Part shown: in pieces, positions 53,867-62,393 of the stretch
Position numbering within the stretch: the stretch's first letter is position 1
How the letters are laid out: the number at the start of each line of letters is the position of its first letter
Source: Ascidiimonas aurantiaca
Lineage (GTDB): Bacteria > Bacteroidota > Bacteroidia > Flavobacteriales > Flavobacteriaceae
DNA length: 64,000 nucleotides
Reading direction: 5' to 3'
Assembly: GCF_037646345.1 (NCBI RefSeq)
Contig: NZ_JBBEWR010000006.1
Span: forward strand, 1-64,000
Notes under the pieces: model-generated
Database searches by the model: none
The model's input: the letters and a program-made list of their open reading frames with translations, nothing else
What the model was told of the DNA's origin: nothing
Position numbers and translations under genes: made by a program

Positions 53867-54307
53867 ATGCGTCTTGTAAAATTTGTATTCGCTTTTGTAT
53901 TGATGGGTTCCGTTATGTTCACGGCATCTGCAATGAATAGTAATGAAAACCCTTCTTCAGACGATAAGGAGTATATGCTCATTTTCCGTATGGAGATGTC
54001 TGAAGATTATAATCCTACCCCGGAAGAAGTTCAGCAAATGCTTGAACAATGGGGTGGATTTATAGGCAAAGTAGCGGCTCAGGGGAAATTGGTAAGAACC
54101 AATGAGCTTGGCTTTGAAGCTTCTGTAGTGAAAGCCGATAAAGCTGTTCAAAATGGCCCTTTCGTATCTGAAAAGAACGTAGTGGGCGGGTATATGATCA
54201 TAAAGGCAGCATCTATGGAAGAAGCTGTGAAAATGGCAGGTGATTGCCCCATCCTTTTAATGGGTGGTACCGTAGAGATACGAAATGTAGTACCGCACGA
54301 AGGATAA
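53867..54307 (+). CDS. YCII/DGPF-domain protein 3 of 3, exported
   Basis: 146 residues. Unlike the first two it begins with a signal peptide (about 1-22, ending F-T-A-S-A-M-N), followed by the same domain (E-Y-M-L-I-F-R ... N-G-P-F ... C-P-I-L-L-M-G-G). So two copies are cytosolic and one is exported. Confidence 0.9.
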   Translation: MRLVKFVFAFVLMGSVMFTASAMNSNENPSSDDKEYMLIFRMEMSEDYNPTPEEVQQMLEQWGGFIGKVAAQGKLVRTNELGFEASVVKADKAVQNGPFVSEKNVVGGYMIIKAASMEEAVKMAGDCPILLMGGTVEIRNVVPHEG

Positions 54308-54332
54308 CCCACGGTTACTTTTTTAAGAATCA

Positions 54333-54369
54333 ATAACCTGCTTCGGCGTATTTAGGCGAAGCAGGTTAT
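54333..54369 (+). other. Perfect hairpin after the YCII genes
   Basis: A 13-base inverted repeat ATAACCTGCTTCG/CGAAGCAGGTTAT with an 11-base loop, not followed by a T-run. It is a strong RNA hairpin inside the biosynthetic locus, perhaps a processing site or pause site. Confidence 0.7.
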
Positions 54370-54460
54370 CCTGAAAAAAACCTTAAAAAACCACCTAAGC
54401 TGGAACAGCGGTAACAACAGGCATCATTTATTTACAATAATCAAACAAAACTATACTCCC

Positions 54461-54913
54461 ATGAAAAGTATTTTCAACAAAGAAACCACAAATTCGCTTA
54501 TAGAGAGAGTACAGCTCTTAAATGATAACTCAGAACGCCAATGGGGAAAAATGACCCCTTTTCAAATGGTAAGGCACTGTGTACTCAGTGAAGAGATGTA
54601 CCAGGGCGAAACTAAATACAAAAGGCTGTTTATAGGAAAGCTTTTTGGAAAAATGGCATTAAAATCTACCTTAAAAGACGAAGCTCCCCTTAAGAAGAAC
54701 GAGCCTACACATTCTACTTTTAAAATAACAGGTAGTGGTGATCTTGAAGAAGTTAAAGAAAAATGGATATCACTTTTAGAATCATACCCTTCCAAGAGTA
54801 ATGGTGCTTTTAATGGTTTTGTACATCCGTTTTTTGGTCCTATGAGTAAAGAGCAGATAGGGCAAATGGTATATAAACATACTGATCATCACCTGAGACA
54901 GTTTGGCGTGTAA
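54461..54913 (+). CDS. DUF1569/DinB-like four-helix protein
   Basis: 150 residues with R-Q-W-G-K-M-T-P-F-Q-M-V-R-H-C and the closing F-V-H-P-F-F-G-P-M-S-K and K-H-T-D-H-H-L-R-Q-F. Three His positions give the metal site typical of the DinB/YfiT superfamily, whose members include thiol-S-transferases. Unrelated to DinB polymerases. Exact role unknown; a thiol-dependent detoxification role would fit a toxin-producing locus but is speculation. Confidence 0.85.
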   Translation: MKSIFNKETTNSLIERVQLLNDNSERQWGKMTPFQMVRHCVLSEEMYQGETKYKRLFIGKLFGKMALKSTLKDEAPLKKNEPTHSTFKITGSGDLEEVKEKWISLLESYPSKSNGAFNGFVHPFFGPMSKEQIGQMVYKHTDHHLRQFGV

Positions 54914-54979
54914 AAATCTGTTCTTTTACAAGTTTATACCACATACTGTTCAAAAACTAAAACCAATCACATAACATTG

Positions 54980-55555
54980 ATGAAAATGAAAAAACTTTTA
55001 AAAATAGTATTGGGCCTGGTTATCGTACTGGTAGCCCTGGTAGGTATTTTGTCCCTGCTGGCCAAAGACGAGAAGAATATCAGTATCTCTTCCACACAAT
55101 TTGTAAATGCACCGGTGGACGTTGTTTACGATGAAATACGTTATCTGGAGAATTATCCTAACTGGTCTCCTTTTAAAGTTCAGGATCCCGAGCAGAAACA
55201 TAAAGTCACCGGCCAGGATGGTCAGGTAGGGGCTACCTTTCACTGGGAAGGCGTAGCTGAAGAAAGTAAGGGTTCACAAACCATTACCGAATTAAAGAAA
55301 AATAAATTAGTGAAAGTCAATTGTGATATTACAGTTCCGTTTCAGGCCAACCCGCAGTTCGTGTATCGTTTAGATGCAAAAAACGGCGGCACTGAAGTTA
55401 CACTTGATTTCGATATTGAGATGAAGTTTCCATCAAACATCATAGCCTACCTTTTGGGGTTGAGAGATGAAATGAGGGCCACTAACCAACAAGGCCTCGA
55501 TCTTCTTAAAGAACTGGCAGAAGGCAAACAACAACAGGTTTCACTTCGTCCATAG
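54980..55555 (+). CDS. Membrane-anchored SRPBCC (polyketide-cyclase-like) protein
   Basis: 191 residues from the ATG at 54980. One N-terminal membrane helix (about 7-26) precedes an SRPBCC domain (about 38-185; V-D-V-V-Y-D-E-I-R-Y-L-E-N-Y-P-N-W-S-P-F). These domains bind hydrophobic ligands. CalC, the self-sacrificing resistance protein of calicheamicin, has a START-like fold of the same superfamily, so a product-binding or protective role is conceivable here. A strong terminator-like hairpin follows. Confidence 0.87.
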   Translation: MKMKKLLKIVLGLVIVLVALVGILSLLAKDEKNISISSTQFVNAPVDVVYDEIRYLENYPNWSPFKVQDPEQKHKVTGQDGQVGATFHWEGVAEESKGSQTITELKKNKLVKVNCDITVPFQANPQFVYRLDAKNGGTEVTLDFDIEMKFPSNIIAYLLGLRDEMRATNQQGLDLLKELAEGKQQQVSLRP

Positions 55556-55594
55556 TAAAAACACCCTGTTAATACATAAACCAAACCATTTCAT

Positions 55595-55623
55595 AAAGCC
55601 AAAATAGCTTTTATTTTGGCTTT
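55595..55623 (+). terminator. Internal terminator-like hairpin
   Basis: A perfect 12-base-pair stem AAAGCCAAAATA/TATTTTGGCTTT with a 5-base loop and a T-rich 3' arm lies in the 276-base gap between the SRPBCC and decarboxylase genes. It could stop transcription unless the NusG paralog acts. Confidence 0.75.
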
Positions 55624-55831
55624 ATATTTCCCAAAAGAATTACAGCTACCACAAAACAAACTACAAGTTTTAGAATTGATTTTAAACAATTCTGCTACCT
55701 TAAAGCAAATTTGTAAACAAGTTATTTTTTCTAAAGGCCTCTTCTGTTTTTCCATATTCAGGCCTTGAAAAACAAACCATTTTTTACTTGTTATACAACT
55801 TTTTTTTACCTGACCGATAAAAACAACATCC

Positions 55832-57019
55832 ATGAAAATAACTAAAGAAGCCTATCATGAGGAACTCAATAGCTTTCTCAGCTACCTCAACAATGAGAAA
55901 AGTAAATGTTTAGGTATTCAAATTAACCAGGATGCCGACGATTGTTTGGATTTTGCTCCCTTTCTAAAACACACACTTAATAACCTTGGAGACCCTTTTT
56001 CCGGAAAAGGAGGGCACCTGGAAACCTTTAAATACGAGCGGGAACTGGTATCTTTAATGGCTGGCTTATTGCATCTTTCGCCTCAAAATTCTTGGGGTTA
56101 TTACACGGGTGGCTCCAGTGTTTCCAATTTACAGGCAGTACATTTAGGCGTTAAAAAACTGAGCCAGGATGTGACTCTGGTAACTTCTGTAGGAGCGCAT
56201 AACAGTATTTGTAAAGCAGGGGCCATTACCCGCGTTAAAGCATTTAAAGAAATTGAAACTACAGAAAACGGAGATATAGATACGAATGCTTTTTCCCATT
56301 TTCTGGAAAGCAGAAATAACAATGAAAAATTCATTTTTTGTTTCTGCTCCGGTACGGTTGCTAAAGGAGCCTATGATAATGTTCCCGAGTTGATACGCAT
56401 TCTAAAAGAAAAAGGTATTAAAGCAGATAATTGCTTTATTCATCTGGATGCTGCACTGGGAGGGATGATCACTCCTTTTCTTGAAAATACTCCTTTAAAA
56501 CTGGATTTTAGTATCCCGGAAATAGACAGCCTTTCGGTAAGTTTTCATAAAAGACTGGGCATACCGGTTCCAGGATCTTTATTCCTCCTGAGAAAATCGA
56601 GCTTTGATTTTTCGCAGTCAGCCCCTTTTATTGAAGACTATAAATCACATGATACCACTGTACCAGGTTCCCGTGATGGTCTTTCCCCTTTTATCACCTT
56701 AATGAAGCTAAAGAAAATTGGGTATGAAGGTATGGCAGATCGTACGGAGAAAGTATTGAAAAAAGCAACTTCTTTTGCTAACAGGCTTCAGGAAGAAGGT
56801 ATAAAAGTCATAAAGAACCCGTATTCTCCCTGTGTGTATTTTGAAGCACCTGATGATAATATACTTAAGGAATACCATCTGCCGCTCTATCTGCATAAAG
56901 ATGGTTTCAGATATACTCATATTTTCACCATGGAACACGTTACGGAAGAAGCCCTTGAGGTATTTCTTTCCAGAATGCTGAGCTCGAGGCTGGCTATGCT
57001 ACACAAATCAGCCGGATAG
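55832..57019 (+). CDS. PLP-dependent group II decarboxylase, histidine-decarboxylase-like
   Basis: 395 residues, close to bacterial PLP histidine decarboxylases (about 380). W-G-Y-Y-T-G-G-S-S-V-S-N binds the cofactor phosphate. H-L-D-A-A-L-G-G holds the Asp contacting the pyridine ring. S-V-S-F-H-K-R-L-G has the Schiff-base Lys, and P-G-S-R-D-G-L-S-P matches the family's G-S-R-x-G-x-x-P. It makes an amine from an amino acid, possibly histidine. An amine building block or a PLP-dependent C-C bond-forming variant for the pathway are both possible. Confidence 0.88.
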   Translation: MKITKEAYHEELNSFLSYLNNEKSKCLGIQINQDADDCLDFAPFLKHTLNNLGDPFSGKGGHLETFKYERELVSLMAGLLHLSPQNSWGYYTGGSSVSNLQAVHLGVKKLSQDVTLVTSVGAHNSICKAGAITRVKAFKEIETTENGDIDTNAFSHFLESRNNNEKFIFCFCSGTVAKGAYDNVPELIRILKEKGIKADNCFIHLDAALGGMITPFLENTPLKLDFSIPEIDSLSVSFHKRLGIPVPGSLFLLRKSSFDFSQSAPFIEDYKSHDTTVPGSRDGLSPFITLMKLKKIGYEGMADRTEKVLKKATSFANRLQEEGIKVIKNPYSPCVYFEAPDDNILKEYHLPLYLHKDGFRYTHIFTMEHVTEEALEVFLSRMLSSRLAMLHKSAG

Positions 57020-57211
57020 CCGGAAACGTACACAATCGTTAATTTTATCACCTTAGGGTCTTTCGGCCCATAAGCGCCTCCCTCCCTTTTTAAGTAAAAG
57101 CCGGCTTTCGCAACACATACTTTTTCTGTATGGAAAAAGCACTCACTGTCTGTGAGTTATTGTATGGAAAGTATTGCTTGAATATCAAATTTTAATTGAT
57201 TTTAAGGTATC

Positions 57212-58198
57212 ATGAAAAAGTTACCTAAGGCGTATATTGTCTTTTTTTTACTGGTAATAAGTAGCTGGTTTTGGTATATGCTGGCTTATCAACAGTTCCA
57301 TTTATTTGGGAAACATTGGCCTGTTACACTTACCATGGTTTTTGGCTCATTTATTGCCGGAGCCAGTTCAGAAGGAGGGGGAGCAGTAGCCTATCCCGTT
57401 TTTACCCTGTTGTTAAAAATTGCTCCTGAGGTAGCACGTAATTTCTCATTTGCCATACAAAGTGTAGGGATGACAGCTGCCAGTCTCCTTATCATAGGAC
57501 TTAAGATACCTATAGAGAAAAAAACAGTCACTTATGCAACTTTAGGAGGGGTGGCAGGGTTAATACTTGGTACCTTCTTTATGGTACAGCATCTCTCCGG
57601 ACCTATGACCAAAATGTTCTTTGTATCTCTATGGATGAGCTTTGGGTTTGCTTTATTTCTTTTAAACCGAAAAAAAACACGATCTGTTTATGAGTCACTT
57701 CATGTACATCATAGCTCTGATCTCTTCAAGCTGGTTTTATTTGGGTTTATAGGAGGCGTGATCACTTCCTTTTTTGGGAATGGTATTGACATTTTTACGT
57801 TTTGTCTGCTCACACTTTATTATGGTGTAAGTGAGAAAGTAGCGACCCCTACCTCTGTTGTTATTATGACACTTACTACCATAGTGGGCTTCTTTTTACA
57901 TGTATTTATCGTAAAAGATTTTCAACCGGTAGCATTAGAATACTGGCTGGTAGCTATTCCCGTAGTAATTGTGTTTGCTCCAGTGGGAGCTTACGTGATC
58001 AGTCGTTTTTCACGACACGTTATTTCATCATTTTTATACGGTATCATTATCATTCAATATGTAGGAGCCCTGTTTATAATAAAACCCACCCCGGCCTGGC
58101 TGCTCATGAGTCTGGGAGTCATACTAGCCGGCTTCGCCTTCTTTTGGCAACTGGCGCGACGGATACGCAAACAAAAACTCTTCATGACATCACCTTAG
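57212..58198 (+). CDS. TauE/SafE-family (sulfite exporter-like) permease
   Basis: 328 residues with about eight or nine hydrophobic segments and two related halves: F-I-A-G-A-S-S-E-G-G-G-A-V-A-Y-P in the first and G-G-V-I-T-S-F-F-G-N-G-I-D in the second. These are the paired glycine-rich motifs of TauE/SafE transporters, which export sulfite or organosulfur anions. Directly upstream of the enediyne-like cassette; transport of sulfur compounds or of the product is possible. Confidence 0.88.
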   Translation: MKKLPKAYIVFFLLVISSWFWYMLAYQQFHLFGKHWPVTLTMVFGSFIAGASSEGGGAVAYPVFTLLLKIAPEVARNFSFAIQSVGMTAASLLIIGLKIPIEKKTVTYATLGGVAGLILGTFFMVQHLSGPMTKMFFVSLWMSFGFALFLLNRKKTRSVYESLHVHHSSDLFKLVLFGFIGGVITSFFGNGIDIFTFCLLTLYYGVSEKVATPTSVVIMTLTTIVGFFLHVFIVKDFQPVALEYWLVAIPVVIVFAPVGAYVISRFSRHVISSFLYGIIIIQYVGALFIIKPTPAWLLMSLGVILAGFAFFWQLARRIRKQKLFMTSP

Positions 58199-58271
58199 TA
58201 AAGGTTAATAAACTAAAACAACCATAAAACTCAACTATCAATAACTATTCATCAAACCTAAAGTACACATT

Positions 58272-60152
58272 ATGAAACAAATTCCAAGAATTGTATCCAT
58301 TGTATTGCTGCTGGCCATATATGCGTTTACAGTACCTTCTGATATTAACGAATCAGAGCGTACCAGGCTGGCATCAGACTTTGGATTTGAACGAAGCATA
58401 TTGTATTACCCCAAAGGGGAGATCCCCAGAATTGTTAGAAACGTGCATCCCCAGTATGAAGAAATATCTACCTGGGTCTCCTCGGTAGGGGCTGCCGTAA
58501 CTGTTACCGATTTTGACGGTGACGGTTTACCTAATGATATTGTTCATGTAGATCCCCGATTTGATAAAGTTTTTATTTCACCGGCAGATACTACAGGAGA
58601 CCGCTTTACTCCTTTTGAGTTAAAAGTAGAAACCCTTCCTTATAATTCAAACCTCATGGCACCTACAGGGGCTCTTGCCGGCGATTTTAACCTAGATGGG
58701 AAAATGGATATCCTGGTATATTATCTGGGACGCTCTCCGGTAATTTTCTATCAGGAAGGAGAAGGCTTTACCGAAGCCGAACTCGCTCCCGGAGAAACCT
58801 GGAATACCACCACTGCCACCATTGCCGACCTGGACGGTAATGGATATCCCGACATCATGATCGGAAATTATTTTCCGGATGCTTCCAAATTACTCGACAG
58901 CAAAGCTACCGATAAAGATCAGATCATGCAGCATTCCATGTCCAGAGGTGATAATGGAGGGCTTAACAGAATATTCCTGTGGTCTGGTGTAAACCAGGGG
59001 AAAGCCGTCTTTAAAGAAGATAAAAATTGGTCAGAAGGACTGTCCTATCCATTTGACTGGACCCTTGCCCTGGCGGCGGGAGATATAAATAATGATTTTC
59101 TTCCCGAAATATATGTTGCCAATGACTTTGGCCCCGATAAACTCTTATTGAACCTTTCAGAGCCCGGAAAGGTAAAATTCAAAGAACTGTTTGGCAGAAG
59201 AAAGTTTACCACCATCAGGTCTAACGTGATCGGGAAAGATTCCTTCAAAGGGATGGGTGTAGATTTTGGAGATATTGACAACGACGGATTACTGGACATC
59301 TATGTAAGCAATATTGCTGCAGATTATGCATTGCATGAAAGCCATTTTGTATTTGTGAATACAGGAGATGAAGAGGCGCTTTCTAAAGGAGTTGCTCCCT
59401 TTGAGAATAAAAGTGAGCCTTTGGGCCTCTCCAGAAGTTCATGGGCATGGGAAGCCAAACTAGTCGATTTTAATAATGATGGTATTAAAGAAGCCATACA
59501 GGGAACAGGCTTTGTAAAAGGAGATGTAGATCGCTGGCCAGAATTGCAGGAACTCGCTACCGCCAATGATGAGCTTCTTTCAAATGTGTCCTTCTGGCCC
59601 CGCCTTAAACCCGGAGATGATATTTCCGGAAATGCCCACATACCATTTTTTGTTAAGCATGAATCCGGAAAATACTTTGATCTTGCCGCCCAGATCGATC
59701 TTGATGATGCCCAGATTACCAGAGGTATCGCCATTGCCGATATAGAACATGACGGAAAACAGGATTTCGTTTCTGCCAACCAGTGGGAAGATTCAAAACT
59801 ATACCGAAATACAGGCTCGTTCCAAAACAGTTATCTCGGTCTTACTTTATTATACCCCTTAGAAGAAGGAACCGTAAAAGAGTTAGAAACAAACACCAAT
59901 AAAAAAGGAAGGTATGCCATAGGAGCATTTGCCCGTGTGAAACTGGCAAATGGCGAAAAACGAGTGGCTTTTGTTGATGGTGGTAACGGACACGCAGGGG
60001 GTAGTAGCAGTGAAATTCATTTTGGTTTGGGAAATATCCCGCAAGACCAAATAGTAGAAGTAGAGATCTCATGGATAAAATCTAACAGACAAATTACATC
60101 ACAAACACTTCAGTTAACTCCGGGATGGCATACCATTATGCTCCCTTTTTAA
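58272..60152 (+). CDS. UnbV/E4-like protein of the enediyne cassette (CRTAC1/ASPIC-UnbV family)
   Basis: 626 residues. A signal peptide (about 1-19) is followed by repeated FG-GAP/VCBS blades with calcium-type loops D-F-D-G-D-G, D-L-D-G-N-G and D-I-D-N-D-G. The C-terminal ASPIC/UnbV domain reads G-A-F-A-R-V-K-L, G-G-N-G-H-A-G-G and I-H-F-G-L-G. UnbV homologs (E4) belong to the conserved five-gene enediyne core; their exact reaction is unsettled. Exported or periplasmic. It is followed after 24 bases by the UnbU homolog. Confidence 0.88.
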   Translation: MKQIPRIVSIVLLLAIYAFTVPSDINESERTRLASDFGFERSILYYPKGEIPRIVRNVHPQYEEISTWVSSVGAAVTVTDFDGDGLPNDIVHVDPRFDKVFISPADTTGDRFTPFELKVETLPYNSNLMAPTGALAGDFNLDGKMDILVYYLGRSPVIFYQEGEGFTEAELAPGETWNTTTATIADLDGNGYPDIMIGNYFPDASKLLDSKATDKDQIMQHSMSRGDNGGLNRIFLWSGVNQGKAVFKEDKNWSEGLSYPFDWTLALAAGDINNDFLPEIYVANDFGPDKLLLNLSEPGKVKFKELFGRRKFTTIRSNVIGKDSFKGMGVDFGDIDNDGLLDIYVSNIAADYALHESHFVFVNTGDEEALSKGVAPFENKSEPLGLSRSSWAWEAKLVDFNNDGIKEAIQGTGFVKGDVDRWPELQELATANDELLSNVSFWPRLKPGDDISGNAHIPFFVKHESGKYFDLAAQIDLDDAQITRGIAIADIEHDGKQDFVSANQWEDSKLYRNTGSFQNSYLGLTLLYPLEEGTVKELETNTNKKGRYAIGAFARVKLANGEKRVAFVDGGNGHAGGSSSEIHFGLGNIPQDQIVEVEISWIKSNRQITSQTLQLTPGWHTIMLPF

Positions 60153-60176
60153 TAGTAAAAAATTTTAAAAGATATC

Positions 60177-61145
60177 ATGAAAAAGACAGACAAACGAATA
60201 CCGGCACTTATACGCTTTGCAGCAGCGATTACCGTACTCAATATTGCAGGACATCTTTATCTGGGGTTTGAACAATCCTATGCACATGCCGTAGTAGCCC
60301 TCCTGGCCGGGTACAGTATTGAGCTTTTAATAGAAACCATTAGAGCAGCTATTGATAAAAGAAAACCCGCGTTTACCGGGGGTGTTTTAAGTTTTATATA
60401 CTTCCTGCTGCCCGCACACATTACATCTTTGGCAGTATCAATGCTTATTTTTACCAATGTAGGGCTTATGCCTGTTGTATTTGGAGTAGCTGTCGCATTA
60501 CTTTCCAAAGTGATCCTTCGGGTAAATATGAATGGGAAGTCCCGGCACTTTCTCAATCCGTCCAATACAGGAATAGCGATCTCTTTTCTCGTTTTCCCCT
60601 GGGTAGGTTCAGCGCCTCCTTATCAGTTTACAGAAAGTGTAGTAGGTATTGGCGACTGGATACTGGTAATTGTTTTCGTAACTCTGGGAACGTTTCTCAA
60701 TGCAAAGTACACGAAAAAAATGCCTTTAATCCTGGCATGGCTTATAGGTTTTTTTGTGCAGGCCGTGATACGTACCAATATGTATGATACGGCTACCATA
60801 GCAGCTCTTGGGCCTATGACAGGGGTAGCTTTCCTGCTTTTCACATTCTATATGGTAAGTGATCCTTCTACTACACCATTTAAAGCCCGAAATCAGGTGC
60901 TGTTTGGCTTAAGCGTAGCCTTTGCCTATGGTGCCTTAATGGCACTGCATGTAGTATTTGGGCTCTTTTTTGCCCTGGCAGCGGTTTGTACTGTTAGAGG
61001 GGTGTATTTCTGGGTACAGAACCTGCTGAAAAAAGAAAGTGAAAAAGAATTGCAGGTGCCGTTTGAAAAAGTATTGGTAAACGATGTACAAAAAGTAGAA
61101 TTTCCCGAACCCGTTATTACAGAACCACAACTTGTAGAAAGGTAA
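60177..61145 (+). CDS. UnbU/E5-like membrane protein of the enediyne cassette
   Basis: 322 residues with about nine membrane segments. S-R-H-F-L-N-P-S-N-T-G-I-A and M-V-S-D-P-S-T-T-P are typical of the RnfD/NqrB-related fold to which UnbU (E5) belongs. In Rnf and Nqr these motifs bind FMN covalently through Thr; here P-S-N-T and P-S-T-T keep Thr candidates. A redox membrane component acting with the UnbV and UnbL homologs is inferred. Gaps to neighbours are 24 and 28 bases. Confidence 0.87.
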   Translation: MKKTDKRIPALIRFAAAITVLNIAGHLYLGFEQSYAHAVVALLAGYSIELLIETIRAAIDKRKPAFTGGVLSFIYFLLPAHITSLAVSMLIFTNVGLMPVVFGVAVALLSKVILRVNMNGKSRHFLNPSNTGIAISFLVFPWVGSAPPYQFTESVVGIGDWILVIVFVTLGTFLNAKYTKKMPLILAWLIGFFVQAVIRTNMYDTATIAALGPMTGVAFLLFTFYMVSDPSTTPFKARNQVLFGLSVAFAYGALMALHVVFGLFFALAAVCTVRGVYFWVQNLLKKESEKELQVPFEKVLVNDVQKVEFPEPVITEPQLVER

Positions 61146-61173
61146 TATTTATCCAACAATAAACTAAAGAACC

Positions 61174-62178
61174 ATGAATAAATTAAGGATTTTACGAAAA
61201 ATGTTCTTTGCGTTACCCCTTACAGAAGCCGATTTTATCGTAAGAGGCTTCCAAAATGGGGCCAAAGCACAGGGAAGGCTGGAACTGGTAGCAAAAACCG
61301 TAGTAAACGGATATAATACCGCCTTAGAAACCGGACTTTCAACCAATTTGGAAGCCCATACCAACATGATCAAAAAAGAACTTGTTGGCTTTTTTAATGA
61401 AGGAATAGGTATGGGACTTTATACCTTAGATCTGTTTTCTCTTTTTAAGAGAGATCGCTTCTGGAAATTTATAAAAACTACCGGTAGCCATCATGAATAC
61501 ATGTCATATATAGGTGCCGGAATTGCCAGTGGCGTGTTTTTTAACCGGCCTTTTAAAAAATTTGTACAAAAAGCAGATCCCACCAGCGGGTTACTCATAC
61601 TAAACGGAATAGGGTTTTACTATGCATATTTTAAACCTGTTAAAACCCTTAAAAAACTATATGTGCCTAAAAGTGTTCTCAAAGATCGATTTTATCTGGA
61701 ATGTTATGACAATGGGATAGGAAGAGCATTGTGGTTTTATAATGGTGGTGAACCGGAAAAAATAGCAAATACCATTCATGCCCTTCCCTTAGGCAGGCAG
61801 GCCGCAGTATGGTCTGGAGTTGGGCTCGCCGCCACGTATGCAGGAGGGGTTGCCAAAAGTAAAATACGACAATTGCGCCAACTGGCCGGTAAACATGCGA
61901 TCATGTTAGGAGAAGGTTCTGTCCTGGCTGTTCATACCCGTGATATTGCCGGAAATCCGCACATGCAGGATACTACAGAACAGATATTAACCGGTAAAAA
62001 CGCAGAAACCTGTATTCGTTTTGCAGCCGCCGCCAAAGAAAAACTGGAAGGTAGAAGGTACATTGACGGTGATCATTCTCTTCATGTTTTCCTTAAAGAA
62101 ATAAGAGAATGGGTACGTACTAATCATCAACAGAAAGAAAAAAGAACATTAGTTCTAGAAAGTGAACTAAAAGACTGA
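61174..62178 (+). CDS. UnbL/E3-like DUF1702 protein of the enediyne cassette
   Basis: 334 residues. The DUF1702 signature is clear: G-F-F-N-E-G-I-G-M-G near residue 70, D-N-G-I-G-R-A-L-W-F near 185, and W-S-G-V-G-L-A-A-T-Y-A-G-G near 210. E3/UnbL proteins are part of the conserved enediyne cassette, with no assigned reaction. No signal peptide or membrane helix of high hydrophobicity is evident. It directly follows the UnbU homolog and precedes the polyketide synthase by 215 bases. Confidence 0.88.
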   Translation: MNKLRILRKMFFALPLTEADFIVRGFQNGAKAQGRLELVAKTVVNGYNTALETGLSTNLEAHTNMIKKELVGFFNEGIGMGLYTLDLFSLFKRDRFWKFIKTTGSHHEYMSYIGAGIASGVFFNRPFKKFVQKADPTSGLLILNGIGFYYAYFKPVKTLKKLYVPKSVLKDRFYLECYDNGIGRALWFYNGGEPEKIANTIHALPLGRQAAVWSGVGLAATYAGGVAKSKIRQLRQLAGKHAIMLGEGSVLAVHTRDIAGNPHMQDTTEQILTGKNAETCIRFAAAAKEKLEGRRYIDGDHSLHVFLKEIREWVRTNHQQKEKRTLVLESELKD

Positions 62179-62250
62179 AAACACCCCCACTTTTTGACAA
62201 ACCAGAACACAAAAAACTAAACAAACAACAACCTTACCGATCTTCATACG

Positions 62251-62281
62251 AGGGAGGGAGTAGTAACTACCTCCCTTTTTA
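62251..62281 (+). terminator. Hairpin with T-run between the UnbL-like gene and the PKS gene
   Basis: GGGAGG and TAG pair with CTACCTCCC around a small bulge, loop TAA, followed directly by five T. It could be an intrinsic terminator within the biosynthetic locus. The rest of the 215-base gap shows no gene. Confidence 0.75.
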
Positions 62282-62393
62282 CCTGGTGGTTCCGTTTAAA
62301 ACCGTATCAGTTATCAGATCATGCTAAAACGGGTAGTACCAAGGCCATGAATAACTAAGTGAAAGATCAGTAGTATTTAACCATATAACCATT

